Source of the DNA: Allorhizobium undicola ORS 992 = ATCC 700741
Lineage (GTDB): Bacteria > Pseudomonadota > Alphaproteobacteria > Rhizobiales > Rhizobiaceae
Assembly: GCF_000621665.1 (NCBI RefSeq)
Contig: NZ_JHXQ01000007.1
Span: 62,001-126,000 of the forward strand
Reading direction: 5' to 3'
Length of the DNA: 64,000 nt
Shown here: positions 9,534 to 19,119 of the stretch, piece after piece
Position numbering within the stretch: position 1 is the stretch's first letter
Layout: the number at the start of each line of letters is the position of its first letter
Notes under the pieces: model-generated
What the model was told of the DNA's origin: nothing
Databases searched by the model: none
Seen by the model: the letters and a program-made list of their open reading frames with translations, nothing else
Translations under genes and position numbers: made by a program

Positions 9534-10325
9534 ATGTTGTCGCTGAAAGATGTCAGTCTGCGGTATGGCGAGGGGGCAGGGCAGACGCTTGCTCTATCCC
9601 ATGTGGACCTCGAAATCACCGAGGGTGAGATTGTCGTTGCACTTGGGCAATCGGGCTGCGGCAAAACCAGCCTGCTCTCTGTCATTGCGGGTTTTCTTCC
9701 CGTAAGCGAAGGGTCATTGCTGCTCGACGGTCAGGTGGTGCGGGGTCCGGGGGCGGATCGTGGCGTGGTGTTTCAGCGTCATGCTCTCATGCCCTGGTTG
9801 AGCGTGGCCGATAATGTTGCACTCGGCTTGAGATTTCAGAGTGTGCCAAAGGCTGAGCGGCGTGAGCGTGCCGAAGAGCTTTTGAGCAAGGTTGGCCTTG
9901 CCGGATTTGGTCAGCGGCGCGTCTATGAATTGTCGGGCGGTATGCAGCAAAGGGTAGGGATTGCCAGGGCTCTGGCGGCAAATCCCCGAATTTTGCTGAT
10001 GGATGAGCCTTTCGGGGCGCTTGACGCTTTCACGCGCGAGCAGATGCAGGAACTCATTCTCGATATCTGGGCGGAAACGGGCAAGACGGTGTTCTTCATC
10101 ACGCACGATGTCGAGGAAGCCGTCTTCATGGCAACCCGGCTTCTGGTAATGAGCCCGAGACCGGGGCGCATTGTCAAAAGCCTGTCGCCCGGTTTCAGTC
10201 GCAGCTATCGCGAGCATGGCAATAGCCGGGACATAAAATCTTCACCGGATTTCATCGCTATGCGGGAAGAGGTGCTTGCACAGGTTCATGGCCGAAGCCA
10301 CGCGAATGGAAGGCATGTCGCATGA
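9534..10325 (+). CDS. tauB: Taurine/sulfonate ABC transporter ATPase
   Basis: A 263-residue single-domain ATPase of the nitrate/taurine/sulfonate group: Walker [11 protein letters not shown]-loop [12 protein letters not shown], signature [15 protein letters not shown], Walker [14 protein letters not shown]-loop ITHDVEEA. The LMPW and GALDAFTR stretches are typical of TauB/SsuB. It lies 61 bases after tauA and overlaps the start of the permease gene by four bases. Confidence 0.9.
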   Translation: MLSLKDVSLRYGEGAGQTLALSHVDLEITEGEIVVALGQSGCGKTSLLSVIAGFLPVSEGSLLLDGQVVRGPGADRGVVFQRHALMPWLSVADNVALGLRFQSVPKAERRERAEELLSKVGLAGFGQRRVYELSGGMQQRVGIARALAANPRILLMDEPFGALDAFTREQMQELILDIWAETGKTVFFITHDVEEAVFMATRLLVMSPRPGRIVKSLSPGFSRSYREHGNSRDIKSSPDFIAMREEVLAQVHGRSHANGRHVA

Positions 10326-11266
10326 ACGATATGAGGGTTGTCGCGGAAAGTGCCGGCATCGAGCCGGGCCTTGCAAGGCGCTGCGACAAAGGAGAGGAGC
10401 AGCGGCGCGGTAGCGATGCTGCGGTGTCCGATAGATCAGGCATCGCCCGCGAAGGCAGGAAGGACGGGAAAGCAATTGCCCAAGGGGGCACCAATTCTGG
10501 GCTACACAGCAGGGCATGGATTGGTGGCGCCAGTACCCTGGCGTTTTTTCTGCTGTGGTTTGCGGTTTCGTCGTCCGGTCTGGTCAGCCCGCTTTTCCTT
10601 CCGGCTCCGCAAGCCGTGTGGGCTGCTTTTACCGATGCGCTTGCAGGACGGCTGGACGGTGCGCCGCTGGCTGATCACGTGCTGATGAGCCTTTTTCGGG
10701 TCGTGTCCGCCTTTCTGTTCGCCGCAATACTCGGCGTGCCGCTTGGGCTGGCGATGGGGCTCAATCCGGTCATCAAGGCGATTTGTGATCCGGTCATCGA
10801 ATTCTACCGTCCTCTGCCGCCGCTTTCCTATTTGCCATTGGTGGTCATCTGGTTTGGGATTGGTGAAACGGCGAAAATCCTGCTGATCTTCTTGGCCTGC
10901 CTTGCGCCGGTTGTGCTGGCCGCGCGGGCCGGTACGCGCTCGGCCAGCGACGATCAGGTCAATGCAGCCCGCGCGCTGGGGGCAACACGAACGCAACTCC
11001 TGCGGTTTGTCATTCTTCCGGCTGCCTTGCCTGAGATTCTTGTCGGTCTGCGGATTGCCATGGGTGTCGGCTGGACAACGCTCGTGGCGGCAGAAATGGT
11101 CGCCGCCTCCACGGGGATCGGCCAGATGGTTCTGAATGCTTCAAATTTCCTGCGCACGGATATTGTCGTCATGGGCATTTTCATCATTGGCGGCTTTGCC
11201 GCCCTTATGGAATGCGCCATGCGCTGGCTGGAACGCAGGCTGGTGCCGTGGAAGGGGCAAGGGTGA
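10322..11266 (+). CDS. tauC: Taurine/sulfonate ABC transporter permease with long N-terminal extension
   Basis: A 314-residue permease of the BPD_transp_1 type. Transmembrane segments begin near residue 65 ([15 protein letters not shown]); the EAA loop is [24 protein letters not shown]. The start overlaps tauB (ATGA). About 65 polar, charged residues precede the first membrane segment, longer than the short leader usual in TauC/SsuC (about 250-275 residues in total). Translation may truly begin here because of the overlap, or at an unnoticed downstream codon. Confidence 0.87.
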   Translation: MNDMRVVAESAGIEPGLARRCDKGEEQRRGSDAAVSDRSGIAREGRKDGKAIAQGGTNSGLHSRAWIGGASTLAFFLLWFAVSSSGLVSPLFLPAPQAVWAAFTDALAGRLDGAPLADHVLMSLFRVVSAFLFAAILGVPLGLAMGLNPVIKAICDPVIEFYRPLPPLSYLPLVVIWFGIGETAKILLIFLACLAPVVLAARAGTRSASDDQVNAARALGATRTQLLRFVILPAALPEILVGLRIAMGVGWTTLVAAEMVAASTGIGQMVLNASNFLRTDIVVMGIFIIGGFAALMECAMRWLERRLVPWKGQG

Positions 11267-11329
11267 GGCTGCCCGGTGCACGACACACAGCGGACTTTGG
11301 AGCCATCATAGTCAGAAATCCAACTTTCT

Positions 11330-11442
11330 AGGGTGTGTGGGTATTCAACGTTGGGCGGACTGCAAACGGCAATTTGCTGTGCTTACCCAGGCTCATATAC
11401 ATTAAGGACACTCCGCTCCGGTTCTCGCAAATCACCGTTTCC
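11330..11442 (+). repeat. MITE-like intergenic repeat, copy 1 (right end missing)
   Basis: Begins AGGGTGTGTGGG and matches base for base, with few differences, the element at 28304-28448 for about 113 bases, up to ATCACCGTTT. Both copies have the same orientation. This copy lacks the inverted right terminus found in copy 2. It sits between tauC and the aromatic block. No coding capacity. It resembles the palindromic repeat families described in Brucella genomes, but its family name is not established here. Confidence 0.85.
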
Positions 11443-11460
11443 GTGAAACAGTGAAAGGCT

Positions 11461-12993
11461 CTATGAGGCAGCCATGGCCGTTATATCTTCCGCCGGGGCT
11501 GCCTCCAGCGCCTGCTGGCGCAGCACGTGCTTCTGGATCTTGCCGGATGCGGTGCGTGGCAGGCTCTCGACGAGGCGAAACTCTTTTGGCACCTTGTAGC
11601 GGGCAATCAGGGTCTGGCAATAATCGGCCAGCACCTGTGCCGTGGGGCGAGCCGCCGGTTCGGCGACCACGAAGGCCATGCCCACTTCGCCCCAGCGCGC
11701 GTCCGGCACGCCGATCACGGCCACGTCGCGAACGGCAGGGTGCTGGATCAGCACGGCTTCCACCTCGACCGGATAGACGTTTTCGCCACCGGAAATGAAC
11801 ATGTCCTTCAGCCGGTCAACGATGGAAATGAAGCCATCGGCATCGCGCCGGCCAATATCGCCGGTGCGGATCCAGCCATCGGGCGTGAAGCATCGGCCAC
11901 GTTCTTCCGGCCGGTTCCAATAACCGGGCGTGACGTTCATGCCATAGACCAGGATCTGCCCCGCCATGCCATCGGGAAGGTCGCGCTCATCGTCATCCAC
12001 AATGCGGATCGAGGTGAGGGGGCCGGGAATGCCCGCCGCGCCTGCTTTTTCATAGAGGATGTCGCGGGCAAGGGGCATACCCAGAGTGGTGCCGGTCTCC
12101 GTCATGCCGTAGCCATCGACCATGCGCACGCCGCGCTCAAGCCACCAGCGGATATTGCTGGCCGGATTGGGCGCTCCGCCGGTAAACAGGGCCTTGAGTT
12201 TCCCCCATTTTTCCGGCTGGAAATTCGAAGCCTGACGCAGGGCCTCGGCCATTTGCGGCACACAGAAATAATGCGTGACACCAAGGGCGGCATCGGCAAG
12301 GCGGTCATTGGTGGCCTCCGGCTGGAAGCCGGACGAGACGATAAAGGTGCCGCCGCGCAGCATGGGGGGCCATATTTGCGTGACCGCACCGATGACATGG
12401 AACATCGGGCTATCGCAAAGAAACACGCAGCCGGTATCCACCTCGCCCAGAATGTTGAAATTGACAGCCGTGGCCAGCAGGAACTGCGAGGTCAGCAAGG
12501 CGCCTTTCGGCACGCCGGAGGTGCCGGACGTATAAAGAATGATGCAGGTATCGTGGCCCGAATGCGGTGCGCAGCGGGGAGCGGGCGCGGTTGCTTCCAC
12601 GGCGTCCCGGAAACTTTCCATATCCTTTTGCCGGCATCCCGGTGGCAGCGGCGGAATGGCATCGTCGGTATAAAGCAGCACCGGCAGGCAATCCATGAGG
12701 AGAGCACCCAGCTCTGGCAGCGAAAGCCGCCAGTTGAGCGGCACGAAAATCGCGCCAACACGCATGGCCGCCTGCTGGAGGATAACCTGATGCACGCTGT
12801 TGCGCGCAAGCACCGCCACGCGGTCGCCCTTGCCGATGCCCTCCTGCTGCAAGACCGCAACGGCACGCTGAATGTCGGCGTCCAGTTGCCGATAGCTCCA
12901 TTGGCGGGCGCTGGCCAGATCGATGCAGGCAAGGCTTTCAGGCCGAAGGCGCGCATGAAGGCTGGCCGGATCGGGCGATGTGAAATCCACCAT
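11461..12993 (-). CDS. Acyl-CoA ligase, probable hydroxycinnamate (feruloyl/p-coumaroyl)-CoA synthetase
   Basis: A 510-residue AMP-forming ligase of the ANL superfamily. The ATP-binding loop is YTSGTSGVPKG (about residues 154-164); A5 motif DGYGMTETG; A7/A8 region WIRTGDIGRRDADGFISIVD and RLKDMFISGGENVYP; catalytic lysine Lys485 in PRTASGKIQK. It would activate p-coumarate or ferulate with CoA. The substrate is inferred from position: it is the third gene of a minus-strand run with a hydroxycinnamoyl-CoA hydratase-lyase and an aldehyde dehydrogenase under a MarR regulator. Ribosome-binding site GAGGAGG lies just before the ATG. A medium-chain fatty acyl-CoA ligase is the alternative. Confidence 0.8.
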   Translation of the reverse strand: MVDFTSPDPASLHARLRPESLACIDLASARQWSYRQLDADIQRAVAVLQQEGIGKGDRVAVLARNSVHQVILQQAAMRVGAIFVPLNWRLSLPELGALLMDCLPVLLYTDDAIPPLPPGCRQKDMESFRDAVEATAPAPRCAPHSGHDTCIILYTSGTSGVPKGALLTSQFLLATAVNFNILGEVDTGCVFLCDSPMFHVIGAVTQIWPPMLRGGTFIVSSGFQPEATNDRLADAALGVTHYFCVPQMAEALRQASNFQPEKWGKLKALFTGGAPNPASNIRWWLERGVRMVDGYGMTETGTTLGMPLARDILYEKAGAAGIPGPLTSIRIVDDDERDLPDGMAGQILVYGMNVTPGYWNRPEERGRCFTPDGWIRTGDIGRRDADGFISIVDRLKDMFISGGENVYPVEVEAVLIQHPAVRDVAVIGVPDARWGEVGMAFVVAEPAARPTAQVLADYCQTLIARYKVPKEFRLVESLPRTASGKIQKHVLRQQALEAAPAEDITAMAAS

Positions 12994-13104
12994 GTTTTCC
13001 TCCTCAAAATCGAATGCATATCGGCAACGGGCGCTTGCGGCTCCCCGCCTGCCTTTCCTCCAAAGCTGGCGGGGGCAAGCGCCCGTCTGTCCATCGCGGC
13101 AGGT

Positions 13105-13932
13105 TCAGCCGCGACGGCTCTTGTCGTAAGCTCCCAGTCCGGGCTTGTAGGACTTTTCGTCGATGAACTGGCGAATGCCTTCCTTCCGGCCCTCGTTATC
13201 GTAGGAGTTTGCGGCCTCCTGTGCGCGCACCAGATAATCCTCGGCCTCGTCATAGGTCATGATGCCAACGCGGCGCACCGCATCCTTGGTGGCCTTCAGC
13301 GCGACAGGATTTTTCTCCAGCAGCACTTTTGCAACATGGGTCACGCGCGCCTTGAGCTGAGCAAGTGGCAGGCTTTCATTGACAAGGCCCCATTCCGCAG
13401 CGGTCTTGCCGTCGATCGGTTCGCCGAGCATGGCGTGATACATCGCCTTGCGGAAGGGCAGCAGCTCCACGGCAACCTTGGTGGCGCCGCCGCCCGGCAG
13501 AATGCCCCAGTTGATTTCCGAAAGGCCGAACTTCGCCTCATCCGCCGCAAAGGCCAGATCGCAGGCAAACAGCGGACCATAGCCACCGCCAAAGCACCAG
13601 CCGTTGACCATGGCAATCGTGGGCTTCTGATACCAGCGCAGGCGTCGCCACCAGCCATAGCTTTCACGCTGCGCCTTGCGCGTGCCGCGCAGGCCGTCTG
13701 CCTCGGTTTCGCGGAAATATTCCTTCAAATCCATGCCCGCCGTCCAGGCCGGACCTTCGCCCGTCAGCACCAGAACGCCGACATCGTCACGAAACTCCAG
13801 CGCATCCAGAACCTCCATCATGGCGCGGTTCAGCACCGGGCTCATGGCGTTGCGCTTGTCCGGACGGTTGAACCTCACCCAGGCTATACGGTCGATCACC
13901 TCGTAGGCGACGGTATCCACGTCATTGGCCAT
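13105..13932 (-). CDS. p-Hydroxycinnamoyl-CoA hydratase/lyase (enoyl-CoA hydratase family)
   Basis: 275 residues of crotonase fold, the length of HCHL/Ech enzymes that convert feruloyl-CoA or coumaroyl-CoA into vanillin or 4-hydroxybenzaldehyde plus acetyl-CoA. Visible: NRPDKRNAMSP, oxyanion-hole stretches AGMDLKEYF (about 65-73) and GGGYGPLFACD (about 115-125), and the catalytic glutamate at about residue 139 in FGLSEINWG. The WWRRLRWYQKPTI stretch is characteristic of HCHL rather than ordinary enoyl hydratases. ATG codons at 13935 and 13932 are adjacent; 13932 gives better spacing from AGGAAGG. It sits between the aldehyde dehydrogenase and CoA ligase genes. Confidence 0.87.
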   Translation of the reverse strand: MANDVDTVAYEVIDRIAWVRFNRPDKRNAMSPVLNRAMMEVLDALEFRDDVGVLVLTGEGPAWTAGMDLKEYFRETEADGLRGTRKAQRESYGWWRRLRWYQKPTIAMVNGWCFGGGYGPLFACDLAFAADEAKFGLSEINWGILPGGGATKVAVELLPFRKAMYHAMLGEPIDGKTAAEWGLVNESLPLAQLKARVTHVAKVLLEKNPVALKATKDAVRRVGIMTYDEAEDYLVRAQEAANSYDNEGRKEGIRQFIDEKSYKPGLGAYDKSRRG

Positions 13933-13982
13933 CATGTTTCCTTCCTGCCGCCGGTGGGCGGCTTTCAAAATGTAACGCAAGA

Positions 13983-15434
13983 TCAGAGTGGATAATGCCC
14001 AGGCTGGGTTTCCATGGTGATCCAGCGCAATTCGGTAAATTCGGCAATGCCTGCCCGACCACCAAAGCGGCCATAGCCGGAAGCCTTGCTGCCGCCGAAG
14101 GGCATTTGCGCCTCGTCATGCACGGTTGGGCCGTTGATGTGGCAGATGCCCGACTGGATGCGCCGCGCCAGGGTCAGGCCGCGCGCCGTATCCCGCGTGA
14201 AGATCGAGGCGGACAGGCCGTATTCGCTGTCGTTTGCCAGCCGGATGGCATCCTCCTCATCGGCGGCCCGCAAGATGGCAACCACCGGACCGAAGCTTTC
14301 CTCGGCATAAATCCTCATGTCGGACGTGACCTTGTCTACCACCTGGGCAGGCATCAATACGCCCTCGGCAGCTCCGGCGCTGGTGACAACAGCCCCCTTG
14401 GCGCGGGCATCGGCAATCAGCGCCTCGACTTTTTCCACCGTATGGCGGTCCACCACCGCCCCCAGCGGCGCATCGCCCTTTGCCGGATCGCCCGCCTTGA
14501 GGGCCGCGGCGCGGGCGGTGAATTTTTCCAGAAATGTCTCTGCAATCTCCGGCGTCAGGATGATCCGTTCGGTGGACATGCAAATCTGGCCCTGATTGAA
14601 GAAGGCGCCGAAGATTGCCGCCTTCACTGCCTCGTCCACATCGGCGTCCTTCAAGACCACAAGTGGCGCCTTGCCGCCCAGTTCAAGCAGCACGGGCTTG
14701 AGCTGGCGGGCGGCCCGTTCGGCAATCAGCCGGCCAACGCGGGTCGATCCGGTGAAGTTGATGCGGCGCACGGCGGCGTGATCGATCAGCGCGCCGACAA
14801 TATCGGCTGCATCCTCCGGCGCGTTGGTAATCAGGCTGACCAGCCCTTTCGGCAGTCCGGCCTCCTCCAGCGCCTCGACGATCAGCGCGTGGGTGTGGGG
14901 GCAGATTTCCGAGGCCTTGAACACCACGCCATTGCCGCAGGCAAGCGGCGTTGCCAGCGCCCGCACACCCAGAATGACCGGCGCATTCCACGGTGCAATG
15001 CCCAGCACCACCCCTGCTGGTTCCCTGAGCGCCATGGCCAGGCAACCGGGCTTGTCGGAGGGAATGACTTCACCAGCCACCTGCGTGGTCAGCGCCGCTG
15101 CCTCGCGCAACATCGAGGCTGCCAGCATGACATTGAACCGTGCCCACGGCACCGTTGCGCCGATTTCGGCCGCCATGGCCGCAACGAAAAGATCGCCCCG
15201 CGCCGCCAAAGCATCCGCGGCCTTCAACAGAACGGCACGGCGTGCATTCGGCCCCATCGCCGCCCAGGCGGGAAAGGCGGCGGCACTGGCGTCTGCCGCA
15301 GCGATTGCATCCGCCACACTGGCGGCGGCCGCCTCGCTGGCAAGCACGCCGGTTACAGGGTTAAGGCGGCGGTATGTGCGTCCGCCTTCTGCATTGCGGG
15401 GCTCTCCGGCAATGCGCAACATAATACTCGTCAT
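13983..15434 (-). CDS. Aldehyde dehydrogenase, probable vanillin / 4-hydroxybenzaldehyde dehydrogenase
   Basis: A 483-residue NAD(P)-dependent aldehyde dehydrogenase. The start at 15434 follows GGGAGG. Motifs: WNAPVILGVRAL, NAD loop GSTRVGRL, glutamate in LELGGKAPLV, active-site cysteine in FFNQGQICMST and C-terminal GRFGGRAGIAEFTELRW. It would oxidise the aromatic aldehyde released by the downstream hydratase-lyase to vanillate or 4-hydroxybenzoate. First gene of the minus-strand unit, divergent from the MarR gene, whose operators lie in the gap. Confidence 0.85.
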   Translation of the reverse strand: MTSIMLRIAGEPRNAEGGRTYRRLNPVTGVLASEAAAASVADAIAAADASAAAFPAWAAMGPNARRAVLLKAADALAARGDLFVAAMAAEIGATVPWARFNVMLAASMLREAAALTTQVAGEVIPSDKPGCLAMALREPAGVVLGIAPWNAPVILGVRALATPLACGNGVVFKASEICPHTHALIVEALEEAGLPKGLVSLITNAPEDAADIVGALIDHAAVRRINFTGSTRVGRLIAERAARQLKPVLLELGGKAPLVVLKDADVDEAVKAAIFGAFFNQGQICMSTERIILTPEIAETFLEKFTARAAALKAGDPAKGDAPLGAVVDRHTVEKVEALIADARAKGAVVTSAGAAEGVLMPAQVVDKVTSDMRIYAEESFGPVVAILRAADEEDAIRLANDSEYGLSASIFTRDTARGLTLARRIQSGICHINGPTVHDEAQMPFGGSKASGYGRFGGRAGIAEFTELRWITMETQPGHYPL

Positions 15435-15487
15435 GATATTCCTCCCAATATGCCATGCCACAGGGTGCTCCCGTCCTCCGGCATGTC

Positions 15488-15527
15488 TGCTATCCTCCAT
15501 AGCAATTGACTGCTATCATGCATAGCG
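15488..15527. promoter_or_regulatory. Two tandem MarR-type operators between the catabolic operon and its regulator
   Basis: TGCTAT-N5-ATAGCA (15488-15504, perfect 6-5-6 dyad) and TGCTAT-N5-ATAGCG (15511-15527, one mismatch) are 23 bases apart centre to centre, close to two helical turns. They occupy the 135-bp gap between the divergent aldehyde dehydrogenase and MarR genes. Size and spacing suit two dimers of the MarR protein, released by a hydroxycinnamoyl-CoA or related ligand in known relatives (FerR/HcaR/CouR type). Confidence 0.75.
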
Positions 15528-15569
15528 GTACAGTGATTGCAAGACTGGCAAAGCATGGATGAGGTAAAA

Positions 15570-16046
15570 ATGTCGCGAGATGCTGCGGCAGACTGGCGTG
15601 ACGAGGCCGCGAAGGGGCGGTTGTGCGACCTGATCGGCTACCAGCTTCGCCGCGCATCCGTTCAGGACCTGCAAGGCGCCGTCGCGGCTCTCGAACCAGC
15701 CAATATCCGCACGGTTCCATTGAGCGTGCTGCAAACCATCGTGGAAACGCCGGGCCTCAGCTCCGCAGACATTTGCCGCGTATTGGGAATGCAGCGTGCC
15801 AATATCGTTTCCATTCTCGCCGACCTTGAGGGTCGAGGATTTTTTGTCCGGGAAACAGATCCTTCCGACCAGCGGGTGCAGAAACTTTTTCCAACACGGC
15901 GCGGGCGGGAAGAGGCCGCGCGCTGCATGGAATTGATCCGCACCCATGAAGACAGGATGCTGGCCCGGTTCACGCCTGAGGAAAGGCAGCAATTGCGCTG
16001 CCTGCTTGCAAAACTTTGGGAGGATGAGAGCCCGCCGGAAGCCTGA
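15570..16046 (+). CDS. MarR-family regulator of the hydroxycinnamate operon
   Basis: 158 residues from the ATG at 15570, preferred because GAGGT stands five bases upstream; in-frame codons at 15537 (TTG) and 15555 lack this. The winged helix-turn-helix is visible: LSSADICRVLGMQRANIVSILADLEGRG and the wing FFVRETDPSDQRVQKLFPTRRG. Divergent from the aldehyde dehydrogenase-hydratase-ligase operon with two matching operators in between, it most likely represses that operon and itself until a hydroxycinnamoyl-CoA binds. Confidence 0.88.
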   Translation: MSRDAAADWRDEAAKGRLCDLIGYQLRRASVQDLQGAVAALEPANIRTVPLSVLQTIVETPGLSSADICRVLGMQRANIVSILADLEGRGFFVRETDPSDQRVQKLFPTRRGREEAARCMELIRTHEDRMLARFTPEERQQLRCLLAKLWEDESPPEA

Positions 16047-16202
16047 TTTGCCAAGGGCACGGCCTTTGCCCGGTCCTGCGCATTGATGCGATGGATCGCG
16101 CAAAACTGCCTTTTTCTAAAGACACTGCGTCCTGTCCGGATCATCCGTTTCAGGGTTTATCCATACATTCACGGGCTCTTGGGAGAGGGCCGTATTGCAA
16201 CA

Positions 16203-16230
16203 GGGGCGTGACGATCGCCCCTTCGGGAGG
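16203..16230 (+). promoter_or_regulatory. Leader hairpin next to the ribosome-binding site of the MFS gene
   Basis: GGGGCG (16203-16208) can pair with CGCCCC (16216-16221), placing a small hairpin four bases before the ribosome-binding site GGGAGG (16225-16230) of the transporter gene. It may protect or tune translation; no larger riboswitch-like structure was recognised. Confidence 0.3.
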
Positions 16231-16235
16231 ACATC

Positions 16236-17444
16236 ATGAAATATGACAGCAGCGACCGCCCGATCGGGCGGCGAGCCCGTTCGCTCGCCTTTCTGGGCGC
16301 GATCATCGAGGGCTTCGACCTTCAGGCCGCAGGCGTTGCCGCGCCACGGCTCATCCCCGCTTTCAAGCTGACACCGGAACAGGCGGGTCTGTTCTTTTCC
16401 TCCGCCACGATGGGCCTCATTGTCGGCGCCTTGATCGGCGGGCGTATCGCCGATGCTTTGGGGCGGCGGGCCGGGCTCGTGCTGTCGCTGGTGGTCTTTG
16501 GTGTGTTTTCCATCGCAACGGCCTTTGTCGGCACATTCGAGCAATTGGTTCTCTTTCGATTTCTGACGGGCATTGGCCTTGGAGGCGCCTTTCCCAACCT
16601 CGTGAACATTTCAGCCGAATCGGCCCCGCCGGAGCGCAGGGGCCGCGCCGTCGCTACCATGTATGCCGGGGTGCCGCTGGGCGGGGCCACCGCCAGCGGC
16701 GTGGCAATGCTGGGTTTTCACGGCGGTGACTGGCAATCCATTTTCGTGACGGGCGGTATTCTGCCGCTTCTTCTGGCCCCCTTCGTGCAATTCATGCTGC
16801 CGCCTTTCGAGGTTGAAAAGACCGACCGCAAATCACTTTCCTGGGCCATGGGGCAGATTTTCGCGCCTGAACGTCTCGTTACCACCGTTTCGCTCTGGCT
16901 TTCCTTCTTCCTTGGGCTGATCGTGGTTTATCTTCTGCTCAACTGGATGCCGCAACTGCTGGTGACACGGGGCCTTGAACGCAGCGAAGCATCGCTGGTG
17001 CAGATTGCCTTCAATCTCGGCGGCGCGCTCAGCAGTTTCGTTGGCGGCGGCCTGCTCGACCGCAAAAAGCCCGCCCTGCCGGTCATGTTGACCTTCGTGG
17101 CGGCTGCGGCATCGCTTGCCCTGCTTGCCTTCATGCCTGCCGATTTCACGCTGTCGCTCATCGGTGGCACGCTGATTGGCCTCACTATCCTCACGGTGCA
17201 GGGCGTTCTCTACGGTGCGGCACCGCAATGCTATCCCTTCGAAATCCGCGGAACGGGCGTTGGCGTCGCGGTAGCGGTCGGCCGTCTTGGCTCCATGGCA
17301 GGCCCGCTGCTTGGCGGCTATCTCGTTGCCCATGGCAGCTCGCCTGCCGATGTCATCCTGTTTCTGGTGCCGGTCATGCTGCTGGCGGGTGTTTTCAGCG
17401 TCGTGCTGTTGTGGCGGCGCAGCAGGGAGCTGCAATTCGCCTGA
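16236..17444 (+). CDS. MFS aromatic acid:H+ symporter (AAHS family, PcaK-like)
   Basis: 402 residues, twelve predicted membrane segments. The first helix carries EGFDLQAAGVAAP, the acidic motif characteristic of the aromatic acid/H+ symporters (PcaK, VanK, MucK, HcaK); loop 2-3 has GGRIADALGRRAG and the second half of the duplicated motif appears as GGGLLDRKKP. Ribosome-binding site GGGAGG lies six bases upstream. It probably imports hydroxycinnamates, 4-hydroxybenzoate or protocatechuate for the surrounding enzymes; the individual substrate is not readable. It is convergent with pobA. Confidence 0.88.
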   Translation: MKYDSSDRPIGRRARSLAFLGAIIEGFDLQAAGVAAPRLIPAFKLTPEQAGLFFSSATMGLIVGALIGGRIADALGRRAGLVLSLVVFGVFSIATAFVGTFEQLVLFRFLTGIGLGGAFPNLVNISAESAPPERRGRAVATMYAGVPLGGATASGVAMLGFHGGDWQSIFVTGGILPLLLAPFVQFMLPPFEVEKTDRKSLSWAMGQIFAPERLVTTVSLWLSFFLGLIVVYLLLNWMPQLLVTRGLERSEASLVQIAFNLGGALSSFVGGGLLDRKKPALPVMLTFVAAAASLALLAFMPADFTLSLIGGTLIGLTILTVQGVLYGAAPQCYPFEIRGTGVGVAVAVGRLGSMAGPLLGGYLVAHGSSPADVILFLVPVMLLAGVFSVVLLWRRSRELQFA

Positions 17445-17514
17445 ATATCTGAGCAAAACCGCGGCTGCATTTATCCTTCAGCAGCAGTGATATATGCTCA
17501 GGCCTGAAACGAAA

Positions 17515-17541
17515 GAAGCGCCGGTTCTTATCCGGCGCTTC
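17515..17541. terminator. GC-rich hairpin between the MFS gene and pobA
   Basis: GAAGCGCCGG (17515-17524) and CCGGCGCTTC (17532-17541) form a perfect 10-bp stem with a 7-base loop, 71 bases past the MFS stop. There is no long T-run on the plus strand, but TTTC precedes it on the minus strand reading; a bidirectional terminator for the convergent genes is plausible. Confidence 0.5.
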
Positions 17542-17576
17542 CGTGTCAGTCCGATCCATTGATGGATGGCGATTTA

Positions 17577-17780
17577 AGAGCATAATCCGACCGGCGTGAA
17601 ACGAGGATCGACAAGGTTATGCTTCAAAAACAAGATGTTACAGCGCCGTGCGTTTTATCAAACGCACAAAGGACGCTGTAACAGTTTAAATCTGCTGCAT
17701 AATTTTCACCTCAAATCGATTCCGATTCAAGGAATTATGCAGTCGAGCGCCGATCTGATTCAATCAGATCGAAAGGCGCC
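17577..17780. repeat. Composite of modular palindromic repeats abutting pobA
   Basis: Four short palindromic modules lie end to end: A (GAGCATAATC...GGTTATGCTTC, about 17577-17634), B (TGTTACAGC...GCTGTAACA, about 17637-17692), C (CTGCATAATT...GGAATTATGCAG, about 17696-17745) and D (GAGCGCCGATCTGATT...AATCAGATC, about 17747-17780). Copies of single modules or other combinations occur at 31068-31127, 31699-31803, 41860-41920, 47381-47484 and 52958-53103. With the hairpin at 17515-17541 this fills the 336-base gap between the MFS gene and pobA. It is non-coding and highly structured when transcribed. Confidence 0.85.
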
Positions 17781-18983
<1,203 letters not shown>

Positions 18984-19119
18984 TTACGCAAGCATCGCGC
19001 CGCTCCAACATCTTGCATTCATGCTTTCGTCATCCAAAGCTGACCTTTGCGCACGGTTCTCTCAATGGACTTTCCGTGCAAAAAATTGGATTATTCGAAC
19101 ATCACCGCAGGAGAGTGGC

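Noticed and set aside
11527..13995. Very long plus-strand open frame (822 codons) opposite the CoA ligase and hydratase genes
   Set aside because: It is antisense to two well-supported enzyme genes, has no family motifs and is rich in His, Arg, Gly and Ala as expected for the shadow of a GC-rich gene.
13995..15509. 504-codon plus-strand frame opposite the aldehyde dehydrogenase gene
   Set aside because: Same reasoning: antisense shadow; the minus strand has the catalytic motifs and a GGGAGG ribosome-binding site.
19046..19084. Possible dyad TTTGCGCACGG ... CCGTGCAAAA between pobA and the AraC-type gene
   Set aside because: The arms differ by an inserted dinucleotide and the spacing is long; not strong enough to annotate as an operator.
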